From Mucilaginibacter pankratovii (GTDB lineage Bacteria > Bacteroidota > Bacteroidia > Sphingobacteriales > Sphingobacteriaceae): 64,000 nucleotides of DNA. The stretch covers positions 186,001-250,000 of the forward strand of contig NZ_JACWMY010000009.1 of NCBI RefSeq assembly GCF_014773265.1, written 5' to 3'. The translations under genes and the position numbers were made by a program. Under the pieces are notes generated by a model that worked only from the letters and a program-made list of their open reading frames with translations, had not been told where the DNA came from and searched no databases. Positions 49,607-58,530 of the stretch are shown in pieces; the first letter of the stretch is position 1, and every line of letters starts with the position of its first letter.

Positions 49607-50179
49607 ATGAAAATAGGCTTACTATTCGGTTCGTTCAATCCCATACATATAGGGCATTTAATAATTGCCAATTACATGGCCAACCATACCGCGCTGGATA
49701 AAGTGTGGCTGGTGGTATCGCCGCAAAACCCGCTTAAAAAATACGGCGACCTCATTAATACTTACGATCGCCTGGAGATGGCCAAGCTGGCCACCGATAA
49801 TGCCACCAACATTACCGTAAGCGATGTGGAACTGAAGCTTCCGCAGCCTTCCTACACTATTGATACACTCACTCATTTAAAGGAGAAATATCCTGAGCAC
49901 GATTTTGCGTTGATAATGGGCTCGGATAACCTGGCCACGCTGCATAAGTGGAAGAATTATAAGCTTATCCTGCGCGATTACCGCATCTTTGTTTACCCGC
50001 GTCCGGGCCACGAAAACGCCGAATTTGCCTCGCACTCCTCCGTTACCATCACGATGACACCTCAGATGGAACTATCGGCAACCTTTATCCGCAAATCCAT
50101 CGCCGAAAAAAAGAACGTGCAATATTTTGTGCCCGACCCTGTTTTGAAGTTTATAGAGAGCAAGGGTTTGTATAGGTAA
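49607..50179 (+). CDS. nadD: Nicotinate-nucleotide adenylyltransferase
   Basis: 190 residues. NAD synthesis: NaMN plus ATP to deamido-NAD. GLLFGSFNPIHIGHLIIANY contains the (H/T)xGH nucleotidyl-transferase motif; WLVVSPQNPLKK binds the substrate, and the C-terminal QMELSATFIRKSIAEKKNVQ carries the SxxxR motif (SATFIRKS). Last gene of the yicC-gmk-nadD group. Confidence 0.96.
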   Translation: MKIGLLFGSFNPIHIGHLIIANYMANHTALDKVWLVVSPQNPLKKYGDLINTYDRLEMAKLATDNATNITVSDVELKLPQPSYTIDTLTHLKEKYPEHDFALIMGSDNLATLHKWKNYKLILRDYRIFVYPRPGHENAEFASHSSVTITMTPQMELSATFIRKSIAEKKNVQYFVPDPVLKFIESKGLYR

Positions 50180-50212
50180 ATTTCGTACAGTTATAAAAAG
50201 GAGATATTGAGT

Positions 50213-50388
50213 ATGCTAACGAAAGAAAAAGTGAAGGAATTGGTAGATCATATGCCTGAAACGTTTCGGTGGATGATTTGGTAGAGAAAATTCTGCTGCT
50301 TCAAAAAATAGAAATTGGCGAGAAAGAAATACAAAATGGTGAGGGAATAGACTGGGAAGATTTGAAAAAAGAAATGGATCTGTGGTAA
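50213..50388 (+). pseudogene. Frameshifted antitoxin gene
   Basis: ATG at 50213 starts KEKVKELVDHMPETF, then the frame stops at 50284. Shifting by one base at about 50264-50267 (a likely lost T in the TTT run) restores SVDDLVEKILLLQKIEIGEK and IQNGEGIDWEDLKKEMDLW to the stop at 50386-50388. This is the typical N-terminal helix plus DNA-binding or toxin-binding tail of a ParE/RelE-type antitoxin. It overlaps the next gene by 7 bp. Confidence 0.75.
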
Positions 50389-50692
50389 AGATTGTTATTT
50401 CTAAAACGCTCGCTTAAATCTAAAGGAGATTGTTGATTACATCAAGCAAGATTCCGTTCATTACGCACAAGTCGAAAAAGTTAGAATTATAACTGCTATT
50501 GATAAGTTACAAGGACATCCCCTCATCGGAAAAAAGGTACCTGAACTCGACGATGAAAACTATCGGGAAATAATCTTCAGAAACTATAGGATTATTTATA
50601 AAGTAGTTTCCGATGAAGTTCTAAATGTGGTTGCCATTCATCACCAATCACGACTTTTATCAAATAACCCTGCGTTTACTATTGATGATTGA
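50382..50692 (+). pseudogene. Frameshifted ParE/RelE-type toxin gene
   Basis: Would start at GTG 50382 (VVKIVISK), then lose frame at about 50403-50408. Adding one base restores ARLNLKEIVDYIKQDSVHYA, QVEKVRIITAIDKLQGHPLI and GKKVPELDDENYREIIFRNY, then RIIYKVVSDEVLNVVAIHHQ and SRLL to TGA at 50690-50692. The RelE/ParE fold is clear (GxKVPEL, YREIIxRNYRIIYK). Both genes of this pair carry a frameshift within 150 bp, unlike the intact pair at 24605-25056. Decay is likely; sequencing errors cannot be excluded. Confidence 0.75.
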
Positions 50693-50704
50693 TCCCATAA
50701 ACCC

Positions 50705-50740
50705 AGCCTTTCACCCTTAACCTTTTACCTTTCGCCTCCA
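50705..50740. repeat. Single word-repeat arm (CCTTTCACC/CCTTTTACC type) before miaE
   Basis: Imperfect copies of CCTTTCACC, CCTTTTACC and CCTTTCGCC. The same word forms an inverted pair at 61501-61634. Confidence 0.55.
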
Positions 50741-50745
50741 ACACC

Positions 50746-50753
50746 TATCTTTG
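50746..50753 (+). promoter_or_regulatory. -7 box of miaE, abutting the start codon
   Basis: TATCTTTG fits TAnnTTTG and ends 5 nt before the GTG start at 50759, which predicts a leaderless mRNA. Confidence 0.55.
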
Positions 50754-50758
50754 CCCTT

Positions 50759-51358
50759 GTGAGCGAGAAAACAATCCTTAAACTGCAATTGCCTACCGAC
50801 CCGCTTTGGGTGAAGAATGTTGTAGAAAGTAATATAGAAGAATTACTGACCGACCACGCTTACTGCGAGCAAAAGGCCGCTACCAATGCCATTACGCTTA
50901 TCGTTCAAAACCCAAACCTTAGCGATGTGGTACAGGAAATGATAGCCCTGGCGCAGGAAGAAATGGACCATTTTAAACGCGTGCACGATATCCTGTTACA
51001 GCGGGGCTTCACCCTCGGCAAAGAGCGTAAGGATAATTATGTGAACGAGCTGCGCAAATTCATCATTGTAGGCGGCGGTCGCGAAGCGCAACTGATAGAC
51101 AGGTTGCTGTTCTCGGCCATGATAGAGGCCCGCAGCTGTGAGCGTTTTAAAGTGCTATCAGAAAACATAAACGATACCGCCCTCTCCGAATTTTATTACG
51201 AACTGATGGTAAGCGAGGCTACCCACTATGCCATGTTTATCCGCCTGGCAAAAAAACACGCGGTAGAAATTGATGTAGACAAGCGCTGGGCAGAATTCTT
51301 AACGTTTGAAGCGCAGGTGATCCAAAACTACGGCAAGGGCGAAACCATCCACGGGTAA
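50759..51358 (+). CDS. miaE: tRNA-(ms2io6A)-hydroxylase-like diiron enzyme
   Basis: 199 residues starting with GTG. Ferritin-like diiron motifs: EELLTDHAYCEQKAA, MIALAQEEMDHFKRVHD, LLFSAMIEARSCERF and LMVSEATHYAMF supply the Glu and His ligands. MiaE hydroxylates the prenyl group on A37 of tRNA. In Bacteroidota the true tRNA substrate is an inference. The -7 box 5 nt upstream fixes the GTG start. Confidence 0.88.
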   Translation: MSEKTILKLQLPTDPLWVKNVVESNIEELLTDHAYCEQKAATNAITLIVQNPNLSDVVQEMIALAQEEMDHFKRVHDILLQRGFTLGKERKDNYVNELRKFIIVGGGREAQLIDRLLFSAMIEARSCERFKVLSENINDTALSEFYYELMVSEATHYAMFIRLAKKHAVEIDVDKRWAEFLTFEAQVIQNYGKGETIHG

Positions 51359-51629
51359 AGTTTACTCTTATTTGCCTGATAGCACCTTTTAGCGCTAATC
51401 CCTCCTTAGATGCTGGCTATCGCATCCGTCGATACAAAATCCACATTTACCGATACATGCATGTCACTAAGCCCGGGCTGCCATAATTTTATATCAATGA
51501 ACGATATAATAAGGGTGGAACAGGGGCGGTTTTAGAAAATCAGAACAAGGGTAAGCCGGGGCGGATTTTCTGTTGTAAATTAGGGGGCATTGATTAATTG
51601 TCCATCCATCAACAGTAATTTACATCATC
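51359..51629. other. Intergenic region upstream of the kelch gene
   Basis: 271 bp with no credible gene or strong repeat. It contains CTTAGATGC and GATACA motifs without clear pairing. Confidence 0.4.
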
Positions 51630-52640
51630 ATGAAAAGAGTTACCATTTTTTGTTGCCTTATCGCCTTTATTTCGGCTGCTGCCTTCACCGGTTTGGGAAA
51701 GGGCGACGGCACCTGGGAAGTACTTAAAACAAAGAACAAACTAAGTGGCCGAAGCGAATGCAGTTTTGTTAGTACCGAAGAAGGGATCTTTTTAATTGGC
51801 GGCGAAGGCCCGGCCATGACTGTGGAAGACCTGGACCTGGTTACGCTAACCTGGGTGAAAAAAGCGATGGCACCGGTGACCATGCATCATCTGCAGGCGG
51901 TTGGCTACAATAATAAAATATACGTGCTCGGCGCGTTTACAAGCGGTACCTATCCCGATCAGGCATCTATTACTAATGTGTATGTGTACGATACGCAATA
52001 CGATATGTGGGAAATAGGCGGCGATATACCTGCCGACAGAAGGCGCGCCGGTGCGGGCGCCGCGGAATATAAAGGCAAGCTTTATTTGGTTGCAGGAATT
52101 ACACACGGACATAACAGCGGCACCAATGGTATGTTTGATGAGTACGACCCGGCCACCAAAAAATGGAAATCTTTGCCCGATGCGCCGCACATTCGAGACC
52201 ATGCAGCGGCTGTGGTAGTGGGCGATAAGCTTTATGCAATAGGTGGCCGCAATACCAGCTACCACGAAAAGGATAATTTTAGGGCCTTTTTTAGTAAAGT
52301 GGAGCTGAACGTGGATTGTTACGATTTTAAAAAGCGTAAATGGAGCACCCTTGAAGCTAAATTGCCCATGGGTACCGGTGGCGGCACGGCGGTTAATTTG
52401 GATGGCAAAATATATTATATGGGTGGCGAGCGTGCCATCGATAGCCAGCCGAACGGCCCGCAAAAGGACACCTATTATTACGACCCGGCCAAAGGCGGCG
52501 AATGGATAAAAACTGCCGACCTGAACGAGGCACGCAATGGCGTAGGTGGTACCGTGCACGAACATAAAATTTACATAGCAGGCGGCGCAGGCGGCGGCGA
52601 TATTGCCGTGGAGGTATTTAATTTAAAGGAACAAAAATAA
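51630..52640 (+). CDS. Secreted kelch-repeat beta-propeller protein
   Basis: 336 residues with a signal peptide (cleaved near SAAAFTGLGKG). Six kelch-type blades are visible: EGIFLIGGEGPA, NKIYVLGAFTSG, GKLYLVAGITHG, DKLYAIGGRN, GKIYYMGGERA and HKIYIAGGAGG. All share the hydrophobic-Tyr-x-hydrophobic-Gly-Gly pattern. No catalytic domain. It probably binds a ligand or partner at the cell surface. No sorting domain at the C-terminus. Confidence 0.85.
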   Translation: MKRVTIFCCLIAFISAAAFTGLGKGDGTWEVLKTKNKLSGRSECSFVSTEEGIFLIGGEGPAMTVEDLDLVTLTWVKKAMAPVTMHHLQAVGYNNKIYVLGAFTSGTYPDQASITNVYVYDTQYDMWEIGGDIPADRRRAGAGAAEYKGKLYLVAGITHGHNSGTNGMFDEYDPATKKWKSLPDAPHIRDHAAAVVVGDKLYAIGGRNTSYHEKDNFRAFFSKVELNVDCYDFKKRKWSTLEAKLPMGTGGGTAVNLDGKIYYMGGERAIDSQPNGPQKDTYYYDPAKGGEWIKTADLNEARNGVGGTVHEHKIYIAGGAGGGDIAVEVFNLKEQK

Positions 52641-52789
52641 TAAACGGAGCAGGAGGGGGCGGACAATTTAGGTGTTTAGGTAGGCGTGCCGCTCCCCGGC
52701 TCTCGTTACAAAAATAACTGTTCTCAATTTTCATAATAGTTCGATAGGGGCGTTTGCGTGTGCTGCGCAACGCCCCATTTTTTAACATC

Positions 52790-54757
52790 ATGTTTCAGTT
52801 TATTGCTTTAAAAATTTCCCGTGAAAGGCGGGCAGGGAGACCTTTTGCGCATTTTTTTGCTTGCGCGATGTTGTTTCTGCTTGCTGCTACCCTCCAAACC
52901 CGGGCCCAGAGCTTGGGCGACCCGGTAGTGAACATCACTTTTGGCGCAGGCAGCAGCACGCACTCGGGAGCGCTGTCTGCCGATTCGGGTACTGCGAGCT
53001 ATACTTACAGCAGCAACGATTTTCCTAACGACGGCTCCTACACCATCGAAAACACTACGGCAGGCTCCGGCAACGTTTGGTGGAGCGGAACAGACCATAC
53101 CGGCAACGCCGGCGGCTATATGATGGTGGTGAACGCCAGTGTATCAAAAACCGATTATTTTTATAAGCGTACGGTGCATGCTTTATGCTCCAATACAAAA
53201 TACCAGTTTTCGGCATGGGTGGTGAATTTGCTTAGGAGCAGGGATGTCAGTCCGCCTAATATTACCTTCTCTATTGAGAAGACCGACGGCACACCCATTC
53301 AGAGTTTTAATACCGGCGATATCGCGCTAAAAAGCAGTTACCAATGGATCCAATACCCGTTTAACTTCACCTTGCCTGCCGGGGTTTCTGATGTGGTGAT
53401 CAAGATGTCGAACAACAGCGCGGGCGGTGCCCCTGCGAATGACCTTGCAATAGATGATATTGTTTTCCGGCCATACGGGCCCGATATAAAAGCAAGCTTC
53501 AGCAGCACTACGGAGACGGTAACAGCCGATGCCTGCTCGGATAACCCAACAAGCTATACCTTAAGCACCACTGCGCCGGATGGGTACTCCATCCTGTGGC
53601 AATACCAAAACAGCAGCGGCGCGTGGGCAGATGTGCCCGGAGCAAATAATACTTCCGCCTCTTATACTTTTACCTCGCCAACTACAGCCGGCACTTATAA
53701 ATATCGTGTGGTTACGGCATTAACGGATAATATTACCTCTACACTTTGCAGGTCGGCATCAAACCAATTGACGCTTACTGTAGGTTCGTCGCCCTCATCA
53801 TCGGCTACCTCCAACTCGCCGGTTTGCGCCGGGCAAAGTTTATCGCTAAGCGCATCTGCCGGTGTTTCCTGGGCCTGGACAGGGCCAAACGGTTTTACAT
53901 CAACCCTGCAAAACCCGGTGATAAGCCCTGTTAACGAGGCGGCATCGGGCACCTATTACGTAACGGTTACTTCGGCATCAAACTGCCAGGTAGTGGCGCA
54001 TGTAGATGTCAGCGTAAATGCCCAGCCTATTGCAGTAGCGAGTGCCGCAAGTAACGAGATCTGCGAAGGCGCTTCTACCCAGCTAACAGCAAGCGGAGGC
54101 GCAACGTATTCCTGGTTGCCTGTCACAGGGTTATCTGATCCAAACATAGCCAACCCAATTGCCAGTCCTGCTGAAACTACCACTTACACCGTTACCGTAA
54201 GCAACAGCAGCGCCTGTACCAGTACAGCAACGGTTACCATTAATGTTTTAAAGAAACCGGTAGCCAATGCAGGGGCCGATAAGCACATCACCCAGGGGCA
54301 ATCTGTAGTTTTAGACGGCAGCGCGGGTGGCAGCAATGTAAGTTATTACTGGAGCTCTTCTGATGGCTCTGATAACATAACAGATCTTAAACCAACGATA
54401 AGTCCGCTGGAAGACGTTACCTATACGCTGCACGTTTTATCCAACGCCGGCTGCGGTTTAGAAGCTACGGACGATGTTTTTGTACGCGTATATAAAAAGG
54501 TAACCGTCCCCAATACCTTCACCCCCAACGGCGATGCCATTAACGATACCTGGGAGGTTGGTGCGCTGGATACCTACCCCGAAGCTAACACGCAGGTTTT
54601 TAACCGCTACGGTTCGGTAGTGTTCAGTAGTTTGGGGTACCCGAAAGCATGGGATGCTACCTATAACGGCAAGCAGATACCCACCGGCACCTATTATTAT
54701 AAAATTGACCTGAAGAACGGGAATGTGCTGAGCGGGTGGGTATTGGTGTTGAGGTAG
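52790..54757 (+). CDS. Secreted multidomain T9SS cargo with gliding-motility-type C-terminal domain
   Basis: 655 residues from ATG 52790; the frame opens earlier with a non-ATG codon. N-terminal signal sequence (FFACAMLFLLAATLQTRAQS), then a jelly-roll carbohydrate-binding-like module (VNITFGAGSSTHSG, DVVIKMSNNSAGG, LAIDDIVFRP), at least two Ig/PKD-like repeats (SPVCAGQSLSLSASAGVSWA, CEGASTQLTASGGATYSWLP) and a PKD segment (ANAGADKHITQGQSVVLDGS). The last 85 residues (PNTFTPNGDAINDTWEV, VFNRYGSVVFSS, GTYYYKIDLKNG) are a CHU_C/gliding-motility type B sorting domain. Confidence 0.88.
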   Translation: MFQFIALKISRERRAGRPFAHFFACAMLFLLAATLQTRAQSLGDPVVNITFGAGSSTHSGALSADSGTASYTYSSNDFPNDGSYTIENTTAGSGNVWWSGTDHTGNAGGYMMVVNASVSKTDYFYKRTVHALCSNTKYQFSAWVVNLLRSRDVSPPNITFSIEKTDGTPIQSFNTGDIALKSSYQWIQYPFNFTLPAGVSDVVIKMSNNSAGGAPANDLAIDDIVFRPYGPDIKASFSSTTETVTADACSDNPTSYTLSTTAPDGYSILWQYQNSSGAWADVPGANNTSASYTFTSPTTAGTYKYRVVTALTDNITSTLCRSASNQLTLTVGSSPSSSATSNSPVCAGQSLSLSASAGVSWAWTGPNGFTSTLQNPVISPVNEAASGTYYVTVTSASNCQVVAHVDVSVNAQPIAVASAASNEICEGASTQLTASGGATYSWLPVTGLSDPNIANPIASPAETTTYTVTVSNSSACTSTATVTINVLKKPVANAGADKHITQGQSVVLDGSAGGSNVSYYWSSSDGSDNITDLKPTISPLEDVTYTLHVLSNAGCGLEATDDVFVRVYKKVTVPNTFTPNGDAINDTWEVGALDTYPEANTQVFNRYGSVVFSSLGYPKAWDATYNGKQIPTGTYYYKIDLKNGNVLSGWVLVLR

Positions 54758-54965
54758 GTCTGAACCGGGATTGAGCGGATTTATACGATTCTTGGGATTT
54801 TTATCGACATGCCGTCAAAAATTTGGATAATCCGTTAATCCTAAAAATTCTGGTTAACACCGCAATAGCGATTGCAGCGGATACCGGCCTTGTGGTTAAG
54901 GCCTGCGCAGTATGAGCGTAAAGCGCGGCCTGCCTGCTGGTAGGCAGGGCCGTCGGCATTGCCAT
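54757..54965. repeat. Composite repeat A+B, copy 2
   Basis: Part A begins GGTCTGAACCGGGATT right at the preceding stop codon and ends near TTCTGGTTAACAC (54847-54860). Part B (54861-54965) has GCAATAGCGATTGCAGCGG, AGCGTAAAGCGCGGCC and GGGCCGTCGGCATTGCC. Same order as copy 1. No gene was seen in the 54758-55259 gap. Confidence 0.55.
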
Positions 54966-55040
54966 AATTCTGCTGACGGTAAGCAGTTGGCAATTGGCAA
55001 ACCCATCTGCACATCAATGTCGTTTGCTTAAGAGTTAGTG

Positions 55041-55112
55041 GCCCCACCTAGATCCTCTCCAGAGGAGAGGATTTATAGCCCCTCTCCTTTGGAGAGGGGT
55101 TGGGGTGAGGCT
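55041..55112. repeat. REP-like inverted repeat (CCTCTCC/GGAGAGG type)
   Basis: GATCCTCTCC-AGAGGAGAGG and CCCCTCTCC-TTTGGAGAGGGG hairpins in tandem, ending GGGGTGAGGCT. Related to 33967-34053. Confidence 0.55.
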
Positions 55113-55259
55113 ACGCAACGTGCCGGTTCTTAAGTAAACATCATTCATCTGCACATCAAGTTCCCCTTAGTCGATACATTATACCCGTTAAACGATACTC
55201 TCCGCCGCAGCTGCCTGCAAACCCGCACTTTAGCTTCATAAAACTTAGCAAATAATACC

Positions 55260-55637
55260 ATGAGAGCTTTTGAGGATAAAAAACATATACTGGTACTGGA
55301 TAAAGATAACCGCATACTGTCTGTTGTGGACGACCTGATGCACCTGGGCAATTTTGAGGTGCACATTACTTACGATCCAAATGCGGTTTACGATAGTGCC
55401 AAGGCTTTAAAACCCGACCTGGTGATTTTAGATTACCTGTTGCTGAACAATGAGTGCCAGGAAATTTGCCGGGATTTTAAAGAAGATACCGAATTGCACG
55501 GCGTTCCCATTATTGTGGTTACTACCTACAAAAGCAAAAAAATACTTGCCGAAGCTTATAAATGCGAGGCCCTGTTTGTAAAGCCGCTGGATATTAGCCT
55601 GTTCGCTTCGCGAATGGATTACCTGATGGCATCATAA
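55260..55637 (+). CDS. Stand-alone response-regulator receiver domain
   Basis: 125 residues, CheY-like. HILVLDKDNRILSVVDDL holds the acidic pocket (Asp with another Asp two residues on, DKD), DLVILDYLLLNNEC holds the phospho-acceptor Asp, VPIIVVTTY the Thr and ALFVKPLD the Lys. No output domain and no histidine kinase adjacent, so its partner is elsewhere. Confidence 0.9.
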   Translation: MRAFEDKKHILVLDKDNRILSVVDDLMHLGNFEVHITYDPNAVYDSAKALKPDLVILDYLLLNNECQEICRDFKEDTELHGVPIIVVTTYKSKKILAEAYKCEALFVKPLDISLFASRMDYLMAS

Positions 55638-55696
55638 TCAGCCAAAACAACAATTGAATATATAGCAAACCAATTTTTTAACCAAAATCAAGAATC

Positions 55697-56626
55697 ATGA
55701 AAAGTAAATTTATCTACTACAGTTTAATGCTGCTGGGCAGTATTGGTGCATTTTCGTCCTGTACAAAAGATGCCGCCAATACCGCGACAGATACTACAAC
55801 CACTGCTGCCAATAGTGCCTTGGCAACCGCCGTTGCTTCTACCGGCTCTATTGCCATCGCTTCTATTAGTTTATCGGGCAGTACCGATAGCCTGTATTTG
55901 GTGGGCTGTATGGGCAAGCGAGATAAAAAAGATACCGTTGCCTTTAGTGCGCTACCTGCCACCGTGGCTGCCTATTTAACAGCAAACTATGCGGGCTATA
56001 CCTTTAAAAAGGCCTTCTCGGTAAAAGACAGCACGAGTACCTTGGTAAACTACATTGTGGCCATACAATTTAACGGCAACCCGGTAGGTTTAAAATTTGC
56101 TGCCGACGGCACTTTTGTAAGCGTACTGGAGCAACGCATTGGCGACGACTTGAAACATGGCCGCCGTTTCCACGAAGGCGGCCCCTTTGGCGACCGTAAC
56201 GGCCACCCGCGCGATACCATAGCCTTATCGGCCATCCCGGCAGCGGTGAGTACTTATTTTACGGCCAATTACGCTGCTGATACGCTGCTGCACGCCTTTG
56301 TAACTCACGATAGCACCTACGTGCTCATTAGTAAGAATAATGGCCTATATGCAACCGCAATTAGCCCGGCGGGCAGTTTGGTAAAACGTGCGCTGATAGA
56401 TAACCATCATGGTAAAATAGCTTCGGTAACAGAAGCAGCATTGCCTGCCCCGGCGACTACTTACCTGACTACCACCTATGCGGGCTATGTATTTAACAAG
56501 GCGTTTTCAATAAGTAAAGCGGGCGTTATACAAAGCTATGATGTGTTTATAACGGTGAACAACACCAAATATGTAGTAGCATTTAATGCCGCGGGCACAT
56601 TTGTGGCAGCAAAGGCCATCCGTTAA
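55697..56626 (+). CDS. Lipoprotein with three PepSY-like repeats
   Basis: 309 residues, lipobox FSSC. The mature part holds three related units: LPATVAAYLTANYAGYTFKK, IPAAVSTYFTANYAADTLLH and LPAPATTYLTTTYAGYVFNK. Each is followed by about 35-40 residues of beta-hairpin ending in a hydrophobic F-DGTF/PAGS/AAGTF turn (FAADGTFVSV, ISPAGSLVKR, FNAAGTFVAA). This is the PepSY-like (DUF2874-type) pattern in three tandem copies. A His/Gly/Arg linker (LKHGRRFHEGGPFGDRNGH) sits between units 1 and 2. Probably envelope-anchored; function unknown. Confidence 0.82.
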   Translation: MKSKFIYYSLMLLGSIGAFSSCTKDAANTATDTTTTAANSALATAVASTGSIAIASISLSGSTDSLYLVGCMGKRDKKDTVAFSALPATVAAYLTANYAGYTFKKAFSVKDSTSTLVNYIVAIQFNGNPVGLKFAADGTFVSVLEQRIGDDLKHGRRFHEGGPFGDRNGHPRDTIALSAIPAAVSTYFTANYAADTLLHAFVTHDSTYVLISKNNGLYATAISPAGSLVKRALIDNHHGKIASVTEAALPAPATTYLTTTYAGYVFNKAFSISKAGVIQSYDVFITVNNTKYVVAFNAAGTFVAAKAIR

Positions 56627-56659
56627 TTAGCCCACATTTATATATTAGCTATATCCCCC

Positions 56660-56692
56660 GCCCCGGCTCTGTAAAGGAGTTGGGGCTTTTTT
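56660..56692 (+). terminator. Terminator after the PepSY-like gene
   Basis: GCCCCGGCTC pairs with GAGTTGGGGC (two weak positions), followed by TTTTTT. Confidence 0.75.
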
Positions 56693-56710
56693 GTGGAAGG
56701 TTTCAGCAGA

Positions 56711-56892
56711 ATGGCGTTGCCTTCGGCCCGCGCTATCCGTTACAAGTCCGCACTTCGCTGCGCTGCGTTTACGGGCTTTCCACTTCTATCCCTAACGCAA
56801 AGAGTTGTCTGAACCTTGATTTACGGGATTGACAGATTGCCTTGATTTTTAGCTTCAAGTAATCCTATAATCAGGAAAATCATGGTTCAGAA
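56711..56892. repeat. Composite repeat A+B, copy 3 (inverted)
   Basis: On the minus strand part A (56892-56804) precedes part B (56799-56711). B ends GCGGGCCGAAGGCAACGCCA and begins GCGTTAGGGATAGAAG, matching copy 1. A contains TTGTCTGAACC and, at its other end, GGTTCAGAAAAA. So A-then-B order is kept. The 56627-56924 gap holds nothing else but the terminator. Confidence 0.6.
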
Positions 56893-56924
56893 AAATTGAG
56901 GAGGGCGTGGCGGATTGTGTGTTT

Positions 56925-58523
56925 TTACGCTGTAAACCCAACCACATCCCTCAAATAATTATCCATCAGTTCAATATCTACAGCATCATTCATATACCCG
57001 ATGTGCATATCCGGGCGGATGATGAGGGCTTTGCGCTGCCCGGGGCGAATCTCAAACGCATCGAGGATATGCTGGTTCTTTTCAGATGGGGGCAGGTGGA
57101 AGAAGTTGAGTGTTTGGTTATACCGCTGGGTTATCCATTTGGCCAGGGCAAACAGGTAATTTTCTTGTATTATTCCAATAGTGACAAGCGTGAAACCGGG
57201 CTTGCTGCACCAGGCGTGGATATCTGTTTTTTCTTGCTTCTTCTTGTCGAAGATCTCAAGGTAAGGGAGCCGGTCGCCGGCTTTGATTTGGGAATTATGG
57301 CTGAGGTGCAGGTTCAGTTTGCTGTCGCGATAGTTGATACCCGTTTGCGATACGCCTTTAAAAAATGCCGTTCGCATTTTGTCCTTCTTCCAAAAGAACT
57401 TAAGCGCCGGCGGAACGATGAAGCGTTTGATAAAATTACTAAACAAACTCTGCGAGGTAACCATGTTAAACACCTTATCGGTGCTGTTGAGCAGATCGCG
57501 GGCAACAGGCATCCGCTCTTCCGCGTAGCTGTTTAATATGCCGGGGGCAAACTGTCTGTTTACTACGCCCGCCAGTTTCCAGGCGAGGTTGTATGCATCC
57601 TGCAGGCCGGTATTCATACCCTGGCCGCCAACCGGCGAATGGATATGCGCAGCATCGCCCACCAAAAAGCAGCGGCCATCGTTAAATTTATCGGCCATTC
57701 GGTGGTGCAGCTTATAAATGGTGAACCAGTTTACCTGTTCCACATCCAGCGGCAGGGCGGTTATCGCGCGTAAGTGAGGCAATACATCATCAAAAGTTTT
57801 TTCCGCATCATTATCCAATATAGCGGGCAGGTTGCCAACTACCCTGAAGTTACCTGCTTCAGGCATCAGGAAAAACCCCGCAAAGCCTTTGCCGGACAGA
57901 TACAGGTGTACAAAATCGTCTGTAAAGGCATTGTTTATCTTCACATCGGCCAGGTAAAATTTATGCTGGTAAGTGTCACCGTTAAATGCTATCCCCAATT
58001 GCTTGCGCACCACGCTATGCGCGCCATCGGCACCTATAACATAATTGCAGGTAAGGGTTTGGGTGTTACCGCCGGTTTCCAACTCTGCCTCCACGCCATC
58101 AGCTGTTTGCTTTAATGCAACAAGCGAGGTTTGCCAATAAACGGGGCAACAGTTTAAGGTAAGGTGGTCCAGTAAAACGCGTTCGTTTTTGCTTTGCGGA
58201 AACATTAAAACATAAGGGTAAGGCGTTTGCCCGGTGCCCGCATTTCGCAATGGCAGGCTGGCAATAACTTCCTCTCCGCGATGCAGCATAGCGCCGCCCG
58301 CGGGCTTCCCCTCTTTTAATACCTGGGCTATAACACCCATTTGTCGATAGATCTCCAGCGAACGGGCCTGCACGGCTAATGCTTTAGAATGATTGGTTGG
58401 GCCCTGCCGGGTATCAATAATGGTAGGGATAACCCCGTAGCGCAGCAATTGGGCGGCCATCATCAGCCCCGAAGGGCCGGCGCCTACAATCAGTACCTCG
58501 GTATGTTTTGGCAGGGCTATCAT
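56925..58523 (-). CDS. FAD-dependent aromatic-type monooxygenase (PHBH fold)
   Basis: 532 residues. The Rossmann GxGxxG VLIVGAGPSGLMMAAQL is at the N-terminus, the DG motif is CNYVIGADGAHSVVRKQL and the FAD motif LVGDAAHIHSPVGGQGMNTG, followed by the LQDAYNLAWKLA helix. Layout and the C-terminal thioredoxin-like segment match phenol/2-polyprenyl-type monooxygenases (PheA/TfdB group). NAD(P)H-dependent hydroxylation of an aromatic substrate is likely; the substrate is unknown. It starts 7 bp after the stop of the methylase gene, so both are one operon. Confidence 0.92.
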   Translation of the reverse strand: MIALPKHTEVLIVGAGPSGLMMAAQLLRYGVIPTIIDTRQGPTNHSKALAVQARSLEIYRQMGVIAQVLKEGKPAGGAMLHRGEEVIASLPLRNAGTGQTPYPYVLMFPQSKNERVLLDHLTLNCCPVYWQTSLVALKQTADGVEAELETGGNTQTLTCNYVIGADGAHSVVRKQLGIAFNGDTYQHKFYLADVKINNAFTDDFVHLYLSGKGFAGFFLMPEAGNFRVVGNLPAILDNDAEKTFDDVLPHLRAITALPLDVEQVNWFTIYKLHHRMADKFNDGRCFLVGDAAHIHSPVGGQGMNTGLQDAYNLAWKLAGVVNRQFAPGILNSYAEERMPVARDLLNSTDKVFNMVTSQSLFSNFIKRFIVPPALKFFWKKDKMRTAFFKGVSQTGINYRDSKLNLHLSHNSQIKAGDRLPYLEIFDKKKQEKTDIHAWCSKPGFTLVTIGIIQENYLFALAKWITQRYNQTLNFFHLPPSEKNQHILDAFEIRPGQRKALIIRPDMHIGYMNDAVDIELMDNYLRDVVGFTA

Positions 58524-58530
58524 CAGTTCA

